DNA of 64,000 nt from Liolophura sinensis. Lineage: Eukaryota; Mollusca; Polyplacophora; Chitonida; Chitonidae. Numbering within the stretch: position 1 is the stretch's first letter; the number at the start of each line of letters is the position of its first letter. Under the pieces are notes generated by a model. The model was not told the origin of the DNA. It was given only the letters and a program-made list of their open reading frames with translations, and made no database searches. This document shows positions 9,801-21,708 of the stretch, one piece after another. The position numbers were made by a program, and so were the translations under genes. The stretch is from assembly GCF_032854445.1 (NCBI RefSeq), contig NW_027018029.1, positions 48,428 through 112,427 on the forward strand, read 5' to 3'.

Positions 9801-11050
9801 AATCGCGACTGGTCATTACTATATCCCACTTTTGACTATAAGTTATGTGCCCTTCGGTAGCCCAGAAGAACCTGAAATCTTTGGGCCAAGGCCCATTTAA
9901 CTCACCCAGCAATTGTCTTATTTCTAAGTCCAAGACAATCTCAATGTCTTTAATCTACGTGTAGAAAAACCACACCATTTGTACATAAAAAACACAAGGT
10001 ACTTGATACAGTCTGCTGTAAAAAGTACAACTGACCACAGACCCACATGAATAAGGTGCCAAAAGATGCGGAATTGAGCCAGGTATCGGCAGCTGTTAAA
10101 AAATTGCAAATTTCCCTGGTTTCCATGGAGTAAGAGCCGTTGCTGTGCACGTGATTATGACATCAATGATCATTGAATTGTCGCTACAGCCAAAAGTATT
10201 GGTCGGAGAGCAACGCGGATTGCACCATTCGATTTCTCGTCACAAAATACGTCGGATTAGCCTCTTACCAGCAGCACTGGAACAGTTTTTCCACTTTTGC
10301 ATTTTTGCCTGGTCTTTTTGTTAATTGAAATCGGCTACACTGTACTCTGTACAATCGCGACTGGTCATTACTATATTCAACTTTTGACTATAAGTTATGT
10401 GCCCTTCGGTAGCCCAGACCTGAAATCTTTGGGCTAAGCCCATTTAACTCACCCAGCAATTGCCTTACCTTCTTATTTCTAAGTCCAAGACAATCTCAAT
10501 GTCTTTATCTATGTGTAGAAAAACCACACCATTTGTACGTGAAAAACACAAGGTACTTGATACAGTCTGCTGTAAAAAAGTACAACTGAACACTGACCCA
10601 CATGAATAGGGTGCCAAAAGATGCGGAATTGAGCCAGGTATCGGCAGCTGTTAAAAAATTGCAAATTTCCCTGGTTTCCATGGAGTAAGAGCCGTTGCTG
10701 TGCACGTGATTATGACATCAAGGATCATTCAATTGTCACTACAGCCCAAAAGTATTGGTCGGAGAGCAACGCGGTTTGCACCATTCGATTTCTCGTCACA
10801 AAATACGTCGGATTAGCCTCTTACCAGCAGCACTGGAACAGTTTTTTCCACCTTTTGCATTTTTGCCTGGTCTTTTTGTTAATTGAATCCGGCTACACTG
10901 TACTCTGTACAATCGCGACTGGTCATTACTATATCCCACTTTTGGACTATAAGTTATGTGCCCTTCGGTAGCCCAGAAGACCTGAAATCTTTGGGCCAAG
11001 TCCATTTAACTCACCCAGCAATTGTCTTATTTCTAAGTCCAAGGCAATCT
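6826..11050. repeat. 8-monomer HOR, right copy (about 4.4 kb, indel-rich)
   Basis: Anchors 6836, 7386, 7936, 8486, 9045, 9586, 10136 and 10691. They pair with the previous copy at offsets 4,408, 4,409, 4,409, 4,409, 4,410, 4,402, 4,405 and 4,401. The drop in offset after 9.2 kb reflects small deletions, including 7 bp (TTATGTG missing) at about 9,302 and 3 bp at about 10,418. Substitution markers are retained while many single-base indels are private to this copy, which is unusual for ordinary divergence. Confidence 0.8.
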
Positions 11051-12717
11051 CAATGTCTTTATCTACGTGTAGAAAAACCACACCATTTGTACATAAAAAA
11101 CACAAGGTACTTGATACAGTCTGCTGTAAAAAGTACAACTGACCACAGACCCACATGAATAAGGTGCCAAAAGATGCGGAATTGAGCCAGGTATCGGCAG
11201 CTGTTGAAAAATTGCAAATTTCCCTGGTTTCCATGGAGTAAGAGGCCGTTGCTGTGCACGTGATTATGACATCAATGATCATTGAATTGTCGCTACAGCC
11301 AAAAGTATTGGTCGGAGAGCAACGCGGATTGCACCATTCGATTTCTCGTCACAAAATACGTCGGATTAGCCTCTTACCAGCAGCACTGGAACAGTTTTTT
11401 CCACTTTTGCATTTTTGCCTGGTCTTTTTGTTAATTGAAATCGGCTACACTGTACTCTGTACAATCGCGACTGGTCATTACTATATTCAACTTTTTGACT
11501 ATAAGTTATGTGCCCTTCGGTAGCCCAGAAGACCTGAAATCTTTGGGCTAAGCCCATTTAACTCACCCAGCAATTGCCTTACTTCTAAGTCCAAGGACAA
11601 TCTCAATGTCTTTATCTACGTGTAGAAAAACCACACAAATTTGTACGTGAAAAACACAAGGTACTTAATACAGTCTGCTGTAAAAAAGTACAACTGACAC
11701 TGACCCACATGAATAGGGTGCCAAAAGATGCGGAATTGAGCCAGGTATCGGCAGCTGTTTAAAAAATTGCAAATTTCCCTGGTTTCCATGGAGTAAGAGC
11801 CGTTGCTGTGCACGTGATTATGACATCAATGATCATTCAATTGTCACTACAGCGAAAAGTATTGGTCGGAGAGCAACGCGGTTTGCACCATTCGATTTCT
11901 CGTCACAAAATACGTCGGATTAGCCTCTTACCAGCAGCACTGGAACAATTTTTCCAATTTTGCATTTTTGCCTGGTCTTTTGTTAATTGAAATCGGCTAC
12001 ACTGTACTATGTACCATCGCGACTGGTCATTACTATATTCAACTTTTGATTATATGTTATATGCCCTTCGGTAGCCCAGAAGACGTCAAATCTTTCGGCT
12101 AAGCCCATTTAACTCACCCAGCAATTGCCTTACTTCTAAGTGCAAGACAATCTCAATGTCTTTATCTACGTGTAGAAAAACCAGACCATTTGTACATAAA
12201 AAACACAAGGTACTTGATACAGTCTGCTGTAAAAAGTACAACTAAACACTGACCCACATTTATAAGGTGCCAAAAGATGCGGAATTGGGCCAGGCATCGG
12301 CAGCTGTTAAAAAAATTGCAAATATCCCTGGTTTCCATGGAGTAAGAGCCGTTGCTGTGCACGTGATTATGACATCAATGATCATTCAATTGTCGCTACA
12401 GCCAAAAGGTATTGATCGGAGAGCAACGCGGTTTGCACCATTCGATTTCTCGTCACAAAATACGTCGGATTAGCCTCTTACCAGCAGCACTGGAACAAAT
12501 TTTCCACCTTTTGCATTTTTGCCTGGTTTTTTGTTAATTGAAATCGGCTACACTGTACTCTGTACAATCGCGACTGGTCATTACTATATTCAACTTTTGA
12601 CTATAAGTTATGTGCCCTTCGGTAGCCCAGAAGACCTGAAATCTTTGGGCTAAGCCCATTTAACTCACCCAGCAATTGCCTTACTTCTAAGTGCAAGATA
12701 ATCTCAATGTCTTTATC

Positions 12718-12757
12718 TACGTGTAGAAAAACCACACCATTTGTACGTGAAAAACAC
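12718..12757 (+). repeat. Internal imperfect direct repeat TACGTG...AAAAACAC
   Basis: TACGTGTAGAAAAACCAC is followed 26 bp later by TACGTGAAAAACAC. Both are retained in the GTACGTG subfamily. In the GTACATAAAAAACAC subfamily the second copy has lost the CpG. This may be a trace of an older, shorter repeat from which the monomer grew, or chance. Confidence 0.45.
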
Positions 12758-13624
12758 AAGGTACTTGATACAGTCTGCTGTAAAAAGTACAACTGAACAC
12801 TGACCCACATTTATAAGGTGCCAAAAGATGCGGAATTGAGCCAGGTATCGGCAGCTATTGAAAAATTGCAAATTTCCCTGGTTTCCGTGGAGTAAGAGCC
12901 GTTGCTGTGCACGTGATTATGACATAAATGATCATTGAATTGTCGCTACAGCCAAAAGTATTGGTCGGAGAGCAACGCGGTTTGCACCATTCGATTTCTC
13001 GTCACAAAATACGTCGGATTAGCCTCTTACCAGCAGCACTGGAACAAATTTTCCACTTTTGCATTTTTGCCTGGTTTTTTGTTAATTGAAATCGGCTACA
13101 CTGTACTCTGTACAATCGCGACTGGTCATTACTATATTCAACTTTTGACTATAAGTTATGTGCCCTTCGGTAGCCCAGAAGACCTGAAATCTTTGGGCTA
13201 AGCCCATTTAATTCACCCAGCAATTGCCTTACTTCTAAGTGCAAGACAATCTCAATGTCTTTATCTACGTGTAGAAAAACCAGACCATTTGTACGTGAAA
13301 AACACAAGGTACTTGATACAGTCTGCTGTAAAAAGTACAACTGAACACTGACCCACTTCAGTAAGGTGCCAAAAGATGCGGAATTGAGCCAGGCATCGGC
13401 AGCTGTTAAAAAATTGCAAATATCCCTGGTTTCCATGGAGTAAGAGCCGTTGCTGTGCACGTGATTATGACATCAATAATCATTGAATTGTCGCTACAGC
13501 CAAAAGTATTGGTCGGAGAGCAACGCGGTTTGCACCATTGGATTTCTCGTCACAAAATACGTCGGATTAGCCTCTTACCAGCAGCACTGGAACAAATTTT
13601 CCACCTTTTGCAGTTTTGCCTGTT

Positions 13625-15279
13625 TTTTTGTTAATTGAAATCGGCTACACTGTACTCTGTACAATCGCGACTGGTCATTACTATATTCAACTTTTGACTA
13701 TAAGTTATGTGCCCTTCGGTAGCCCAGAAGACCTGAAATCTTTGGGCTAAGCCCATTTAACTCACCCAGCAATTGCCTTACCTTCTTATTTCTAAGTCCA
13801 AGACAATCTCAATGTCTTTATCTACGTGTAAAAAAACCACACAATTTGTACATAAAAAACACAAGGTACTTGATACAGTCTGCTGTAAAAAGTACAACTA
13901 AACACTGACCCACATTTATAAGGTGCCAAAAGATGCGGAATTGGGCCAGGCATCGGCAGCTGTTAAAAAATTGCAAATATCCCTGGTTTCCATGGAGTAA
14001 GAGCCGTTGCTGTGCACGTGATTATGACATCAATAATCATTCAATTGCCACTACAGGCAAAAGTATTGGTCGGAGAGCAACGCGGTTTGCACCATTCGAT
14101 TTCTCGTCACAAAATACGTCGGATTAGCCTCTTACCAGCAGCACTGGAACAGTTTTTTCACTTTTGCATTTTTGCCTGGTCTTTTTGTTAATTGAAATCG
14201 GCTACACTGTACTCTGTACAATCGCGACTGGTCATTACTATATTCAACTTTTGACTATAAGTTATGTGCCCTTCGGTAGCCCAGAAGACGTCAAATCTTT
14301 GGGCTAAGCCCATTTAACTCACCCAGCAATTGCCTTACTTCTAAGTGCAAGACAATCTCAATGTCTTTATCTACGTGTAGAAAAACCACACCATTTGTAC
14401 GTGAATAACACAAGGTACTTGATACAGTCTGCTGTAAAAAGTACAACTGAACACTGACCCACATGAATAAGGTGCCAAAAGATGCGGAATTGAGCCAGGT
14501 ATCGGCAGCTGTTGAAAAATTGCAAATATCCCTGGTTTCCATGGAGTAAGAGCCGTTGCTACGCACGTGATTATGACATCAATGATCATTCAATTGTCGC
14601 TACAGCCAAAAGTATTGGTCGGAGAGCAACGCGGATTGCACCATTCGATTTCTCGTCACAAAATACGTCGGATTAGCCTCTTACTAGTAGCATTGGAACA
14701 GTTTTTTTACTTTTGCATTTTTGCCTGGTCTTTTTGTTAATTGAAACCGGCTACACTGTACTCTGTACAATCGCGACTGGTCATTACTATATTCAACTTT
14801 TGACTATAAGTTATGTGCCCTTCGGTAGCCCAGAAGACCTGAAATCTTTGGGCCAAGCCCATTTAACTTACCCAGCAATTGTCTTACTTCTAAGTCCAAG
14901 ACAATCTCAATGTCTTTATCTACGTGTAGAAAAACCAGACCATTTGTACATAAAAAACACAAGGTACTTGATACAGTCTGCTGTAAAAAGTACAACTGAC
15001 CACAGACCCACATGAATAAGGTGCCAAAAGATGCGGAATTGGGCCATTCATCGGCAGCTGTTAAAAAAATTGCAAATATCCCTGGTTTCCATGGAGTAAG
15101 AGCCGTTGCTGGGCACGTGATTATGACATCAATGATCATTCAATTGTCGCTACAGCCAAAAGTATTGGTCGGAGAGCAACGCGGTTTGCACCATTCGATT
15201 TCTCGTCACAAAATACGTCGGATTAGCCTCTTACCAGCAGCACTGGAACAAATTTTCCACCTTTTGCATTTTGCCTGGT
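13625..15279. repeat. 3-monomer duplication inside copy A, first unit (about 1,655 bp)
   Basis: Anchors 14,003, 14,552 and 15,102 repeat at 15,658, 16,207 and 16,756 (offsets 1,655, 1,655, 1,654). Shared rare variants are CAATTGCCACTACAGG, CGTGAATAACAC, GCATTGGAACAG followed by a T7 tract, and AACTTACCCAGC. Left limit is approximate: the preceding half monomer (CACCATTGGATTTC near 13,537) does not match the corresponding part of the second unit. Confidence 0.88.
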
Positions 15280-17050
15280 TTTTTGTTAATTGAAATCGGC
15301 TACACTGTACTCTGTACAATCGCGACTGGTCATTACTATATTCAACTTTTGACTATAAGTTATGTGCCCTTCGGTAGCCCAGAAGACCTGAAATCTTTGG
15401 GCTAAGCCCATTTAACTCACCCAGCAATTGCCTTACCTTCTTATTTCTAAGTCCAAGACAATCTCAATGTCTTTATCTACGTGTAAAAAAACCACACAAT
15501 TTGTACATAAAAAACACAAGGTACTTGATACAGTCTGCTGTAAAAAGTACAACTAAACACTGACCCACATTTATAAGGTGCCAAAAGATGCGGAATTGGG
15601 CCAGGCATCGGCAGCTGTTAAAAAATTGCAAATATCCCTGGTTTCCATGGAGTAAGAGCCGTTGCTGTGCACGTGATTATGACATCAATAATCATTCAAT
15701 TGCCACTACAGGCAAAAGTATTGGTCGGAGAGCAACGCGGTTTGCACCATTCGATTTCTCGTCACAAAATACGTCGGATTAGCCTCTTACCAGCAGCACT
15801 GGAACAGTTTTTTCACTTTTGCATTTTTGCCTGGTCTTTTTGTTAATTGAAATCGGCTACACTGTACTCTGTACAATCGCGACTGGTCATTACTATATTC
15901 AACTTTTGACTATAAGTTATGTGCCCTTCGGTAGCCCAGAAGACGTCAAATCTTTGGGCTAAGCCCATTTAACTCACCCAGCAATTGCCTTACTTCTAAG
16001 TGCAAGACAATCTCAATGTCTTTATCTACGTGTAGAAAAACCACACCATTTGTACGTGAATAACACAAGGTACTTGATACAGTCTGCTGTAAAAAGTACA
16101 ACTGAACACTGACCCACATGAATAAGGTGCCAAAAGATGCGGAATTGAGCCAGGTATCGGCAGCTGTTGAAAAATTGCAAATATCCCTGGTTTCCATGGA
16201 GTAAGAGCCGTTGCTACGCACGTGATTATGACATCAATGATCATTCAATTGTCGCTACAGCCAAAAGTATTGGTCGGAGAGCAACGCGGATTGCACCATT
16301 CGATTTCTCGTCACAAAATACGTCGGATTAGCCTCTTACTAGTAGCATTGGAACAGTTTTTTTACTTTTGCATTTTTGCCTGGTCTTTTTGTTAATTGAA
16401 ACCGGCTACACTGTACTCTGTACAATCGCGACTGGTCATTACTATATTCAACTTTTGACTATAAGTTATGTGCCCTTCGGTAGCCCAGAAGACCTGAAAT
16501 CTTTGGGCCAAGCCCATTTAACTTACCCAGCAATTGTCTTACTTCTAAGTCCAAGACAATCTCAATGTCTTTATCTACGTGTAGAAAAACCAGACCATTT
16601 GTACATAAAAAACACAAGGTACTTGATACAGTCTGCTGTAAAAAGTACAACTGACCACAGACCCACATGAATAAGGTGCCAAAAGATGCGGAATTGGGCC
16701 ATTCATCGGCAGCTGTTAAAAAATTGCAAATATCCCTGGTTTCCATGGAGTAAGAGCCGTTGCTGGGCACGTGATTATGACATCAATGATCATTCAATTG
16801 TCGCTACAGCCAAAAGTATTGGTCGGAGAGCAACGCGGTTTGCACCATTCGATTTCTCGTCACAAAATACGTCGGATTAGCCTCTTACCAGCAGCACTGG
16901 AACAAATTTTCCACCTTTTGCATTTTGCCTGGTTTTTTGTTAATTGAAATCGGCTACACTGTACTCTGTACAATCGCGACTGGTCATTACTATATTCAAC
17001 TTTTGACTATAAGTTATGTGCCCTTCGGTAGCCCAGAAGACCTGAAATCT
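15280..17050. repeat. 3-monomer duplication inside copy A, second unit
   Basis: Second unit of the 1,655-bp duplication. Similarity to the first unit continues until about 17,050, where this copy reads GGGCCAAGCCC and the first unit reads GGGCTAAGCCC at about 15,403. A third, partial resemblance beyond this point suggests the duplication arose by unequal exchange within a homologous monomer rather than at a special junction sequence. Confidence 0.86.
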
Positions 17051-17304
17051 TTGGGCCAAGCCCATTTAACTCACCCAGCAATTGTCTTACTTCTAAGTCC
17101 AAGACAATCTCAATGTCTTTATCTACGTGTAGAAAAACCACACCATTTGTACATAAAAAACACAAGGTACTTGATACAGTCTGCTGTAAAAAGTACAACT
17201 AAACACTGACCCACATTTATAAGGTGCCAAAAGATGCGGAATTGGGCCAGGCATTGGCAGCTGTTAAAAAAATTGCAAATATCCCTGGTTTCCATGGAGT
17301 AAGA

Positions 17305-20300
17305 GCCGTTGCTGGGCACGTGATTATGACATCAATGATCATTGAATTGTCGCTACAGCCAAAAGTATTGGTCGGAGAGCAACGCGGTTTGCACCATTCG
17401 ATTTGTCGTCACAAAATACGTCGGATTAGCCTCTTACTAGTAGCACTGGAACAGTTTTTCAACTTTTGCATTTTTGCCTGGTCTTTTTGTTAATTGAAAC
17501 CGGCTACACTGTACTCTGTACAATCGCGACTGGTCATTACTATATTCAACTTTTGACTATAAGTTATGTGCCCTTCGGTAGCCCAGAAGACCTGAAATCT
17601 TTGGGCCAAGCCCATTTAACTCACCCAGCAATTGTCTTATTTCTAAGTCCAAGGCAATCTCAATGTCTTTATCTACGTGTAGAAAAACCACACCATTTGT
17701 ACATAAAAAACACTAGGTACTTGATACAGTCTGCTGTAAAAAGTACAACTGACCACAGACCCACATGAATAAGGTGCCAAAAGATGCGGAATTGAGCCAG
17801 GTATCGGCAGCTGTTGAAAAATTGCAAATTTCCCTGTTTTCCATGGAGTAAGAGCCGTTGCTGTGCACGTGATTATGACATCAATGATCATTGAATTGTC
17901 GCTACAGCCAAAAGTATTGGTCGGAGAGCAACGCGGATTGCACCATTCGATTTCTCGTCACGAAATACGTCGGATTAGCCTCTTACTAGTAGCACTGGAA
18001 CAGTTTTTCCACTTTTGCATTTTTGCCTGGTCTTTTTGTTAATTGAAACCGGCTACACTGTACTCTGTACAATCGCGACTGGTCATTACTATATTCAACT
18101 TTTGATTATAAGTTATGTACCCTTCGGTAGCCCAGAAAACCTCAAATCTTTGGGCTAAGCCCATTTAACTCACCCAGCAATTGCCTTACTTCTAAGTGCA
18201 AGACAATCTCAATGTCTTTATTTACGTGTAGAAAAACCACAACATTTGTACGTGAAAAACACAAGGTACTTGATACAGTCTGCTGTGAAAACTACAACTG
18301 AACACTGACCCACTTCAGTAAGATGAAAAAAGATGCGGAATTGAGCCAGGCATCGGCAGCTGTTGAAAAATTGCAAATTTCCCTGGTTTCCATGGAGTAA
18401 GAGCCGTTGCTACGCACGTGATTATGACATCAATGATCATTCAATTGTCGCTACAGCCAAAAGTATTGGTCGGAGAGCAACGCGGATTGCACCATTCGAT
18501 TTCTCGTCACAAAATACGTCGGATTAGCCTCTTACTAGTAGCACTGGAAAAGTTTTTCCACCTTTTGCATTTTTGCCTGGTCTTTTTGTTAATTGAAATC
18601 GGCTACACTGTACTCTGTACAATCGCGACTGGTCATTACTATATTCAACTTTTGACTATAAGTTATGTGCCCTTCGGTAGCCCAGAAGACCTGAAATCTT
18701 TGGGCCAAGCCCATTTAACTCACCCAGCAATTGTCCTTTTTCTAAGTCCAAGACAATCTCAATGTCTTTATCTACGTGTAGAAAAACCATACCATTTCTA
18801 CATAAAAAACACAAGGTACTTGATACAGTCTGCTGTAAAAAGTACAACTGACCACAGACCCACATGAATAAGGTGCCAAAAGATGCGGAATTGGGCCATT
18901 CATCGGCAGCTGTTAAAAAATTGCAAATATCCCTGGTTTCCATGGAGTAAGAGCCGTTGCTACGCACGTGATTATGACATCAATGATCATTGAATTGTCG
19001 CTACAGCCAAAAGTATTGGTCGGAGGGCAACGCGGATTGCACCATTCGATTTCTCGTCACAAAATACGTCGGATTAGCCTCTTTCTAGTAGCACTGGAAA
19101 AGTTTTTCCACCTTTTGCATTTTTTCCTGGTCTTTTTGTTAATTGAAATCGGCTACACTGTACTCTGTATAATCGCGACTGGTCATTACTATATTCAACT
19201 TTTGACTATAAGTTATGTGCCCTTCGGTAGCCCAGAAGACCTGAAATCTTTGGGCCAAGCCCATTTAACTCACCCAGCAATTGTCTTTTTTCTAAGTCCA
19301 AGACAATCTCAATGTCTTTATCTACGTGTAGAAAAACCATACCATTTCTACATAAAAAACACAAGGTACTTGATACAGTCTGCTGTAAAAAGTACAACTG
19401 ACCACAGACCCACATGAATAAGGTGCCAAAAGATGCGGAATTGGGCCATTCATCGGCAGCTGTTAAAAAATTGCAAATTTCCCTGGTTTCCATGGAGTAA
19501 GAGCCGTTGCTGGGCACGTGATTATGACATCAATGATCATTCAATTGTCGCTACAGCCAAAAGTATTGGTCGGAGAGCAACGCGGTTTGCACCATTCGAT
19601 TTCTCGTCACAAAATACGTCGGAGTAGCCTCTTACTAGTAGCACTGGAAAAGTTTTTCCACCTTTTGCATTTTTGCCTGGTCTTTTTGTTAATTGAAATC
19701 GGCTACACTGTACTCTGTACAATCGCGACTGGTCATTACTATATTCAACTTTTGACTATAAGTTATGTGCCCTTCGGTAGCCCAGAAGACCTGAAATCTT
19801 TGGGCCAAGCCCCATTTAACTCACCCAGCAATTGTCTTTTTTCTAAGTGGAAGACAATCTCAATGTCTTTATCTACGTGTAGAAAAACCATACCATTTCT
19901 ACATAAAAAACACAAGGTACTTGATACAGTCTGCTGTAAAAAGTACAACTGACCACAGACCCACATGAATAAGGTGCCAAAAGATTCGGAATTGGGCCAT
20001 TCATCGGCAGCTGTTAAAAAATTGCAAATATCCCTGGTTTCCATGGAGTAAGAGCCGTTGCTGGGCACGTGATTATGACATCAATGATCATTGAATTGTC
20101 GCTACAGCCAAAAGTATTGGGTCGGAGAGCAACGCGGTTTGCACCATTCGATTTCTCGTCACAAAATACGTCGGATTAGCCTCTTACTAGCAGCACTGGA
20201 ACAAATTTCCACATTTTGCATTTTGCCTGGTTTTTTGTTAATTGAAAATCGGCTACACTGTACTCTGTACAATCGCGACTGGTCATTACTATATTCAACT

Positions 20301-21708
20301 TTTGATTATAAGTTATGTACCCTTCGGTAGCCCAGAAGACCTGAAATCTTTGGGCTAAGCCCATTTAACTCACCCAGCAATTGCCTTACTTTCTTATTTC
20401 TAAGTCCAAGACAATCTCAATGTCTTTATCTACGTGTAGAAAAACCACACAATTTGTACATAAAAAACACAAGGTACTTGATACAATCTGCTGTAAAAAG
20501 TACAACTAAACACTGACCCACATTTATAAGGTGCCAAAAGATGCGGAATTGGGCCAGGCATCGGCAGCTGTTAAAAAAATTGCAAATATCCCTGGTTTCC
20601 ATGGAGTAAGAGCCGTTGCAACGCACGTGATTATGACATCAATGATTATTCAATTGTCGCTACAGCCAAAAGTATTGGTCGGAGAGCAACGCGGATTGCA
20701 CCATTCGATTTCTCGTCACAAAATACGTCGGATTAGCCTCTTACTAGTAGCATTGGAACAGTTTTTCCACTTTTGCATTTTTGCCTGGTCTTTTTGTTAA
20801 TTGAAACCGGCTACACTGTACTCTGTACAATCGCGACTGGTCATTACTATATTCAACTTTTGACTATAAGTTATGTGCCCTTCGGTAGCCCAGAAGACCT
20901 GAAATCTTTGGGCCAAGCCCATTTAACTCACCCAGCAATTGTCTTTTTTCTAAGTGCAAGACAATCTCAATGTCTTTATCTACGTGTAGAAAAACCACAC
21001 CATTTGTACATAAAAAACACAAGGTACTTGATACAGTCTGCTGTAAAAAGTACAACTGACCACAGACCCACATCAGTTAGGTGCCAAAAGATGCGGAATT
21101 GGGCCATTCATCGGCAGCTGTTAAAAAATTGCAAATATCCCTGGTTTCCATGGAGTAAGAGCCGTTGCTGGGCACGTGATTATGACATCAATGATCATTC
21201 AATTGTCGCTACAGCCAAAAGTATTGGTCGGAGAGCAACGCGGTTTGCACCATTCGATTTCTCGTCACAAAATACGTCGGATTAGCCTCTTACCAGCAGC
21301 ACTGGAACAAATTTTCCACCTTTTGCATTTTGCCTGTTTTTTGTTAATTGAAATCGGCTACACTGTACTCTGTACAATCGCGACTGGTCATTACTATATT
21401 CAACTTTTGACTATAAGTTATGTGCCCTTCGGTAGCCCAGAAGACCTGAAATCTTTGGGCCAAGCCATTTAACTCACCCAGCATTGTCTTACTTCTAAGT
21501 CCAAGACAATCTCAATGTCTTTATCTACGTGTAGAAAAAACCACACCATTTCTACATAAAAAAACACAAGGTACTTGATACAGTCTGCTGTAAAAAGTAC
21601 AACTGACCACAGACCCACATGAATAAGGTGCCAAAAGATGCGGAATTGGGCCAGGCATCGGCAGCTGTTAAAAAAATTGCAAATATCCCTGGTTTCCATG
21701 GAGTAAGA
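17305..21708. repeat. 8-monomer block in copy A (4,404 bp)
   Basis: Anchors 17,305, 17,854, 18,403, 18,953, 19,503, 20,054, 20,612 and 21,161. The pattern restarts at 21,709. Members three to five carry GGAAAAGTTTTTCC and CCATACCATTTCTAC, a subfamily restricted to this block and its copies. The seventh has GTTGCAACGCACG and the eighth ends with CATCAGTTAGG before its anchor. Confidence 0.8.

Larger units (their letters stand above)
3740..12415. other. Indel-rich block 1
   Basis: Many one-base length changes relative to every other copy: extra A in AGAAGAACC (5,466; 9,868), extra T in GATTTTCTCG (about 6,931), extra C in GCCTCCTTAC (about 7,513), lost C in GGTAGCCAGAAG (about 8,212), extra G in GAGGCCG (11,245), extra A in CACAAATTTG (about 11,637), extra G in AAAAGGTATTG (about 12,408). 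Most lie in or beside homopolymers. Substitution markers remain conserved, so this is not ordinary decay; consensus error is the simplest explanation. Confidence 0.7.

Noticed and set aside
20773-21285. 170-codon plus-strand frame crossing a monomer junction
   Set aside because: It stays open because this monomer has the CATCAGTTAGG junction; in copy B at 33,441 the frame is cut to 128 codons by A-run length. No homology recognised.
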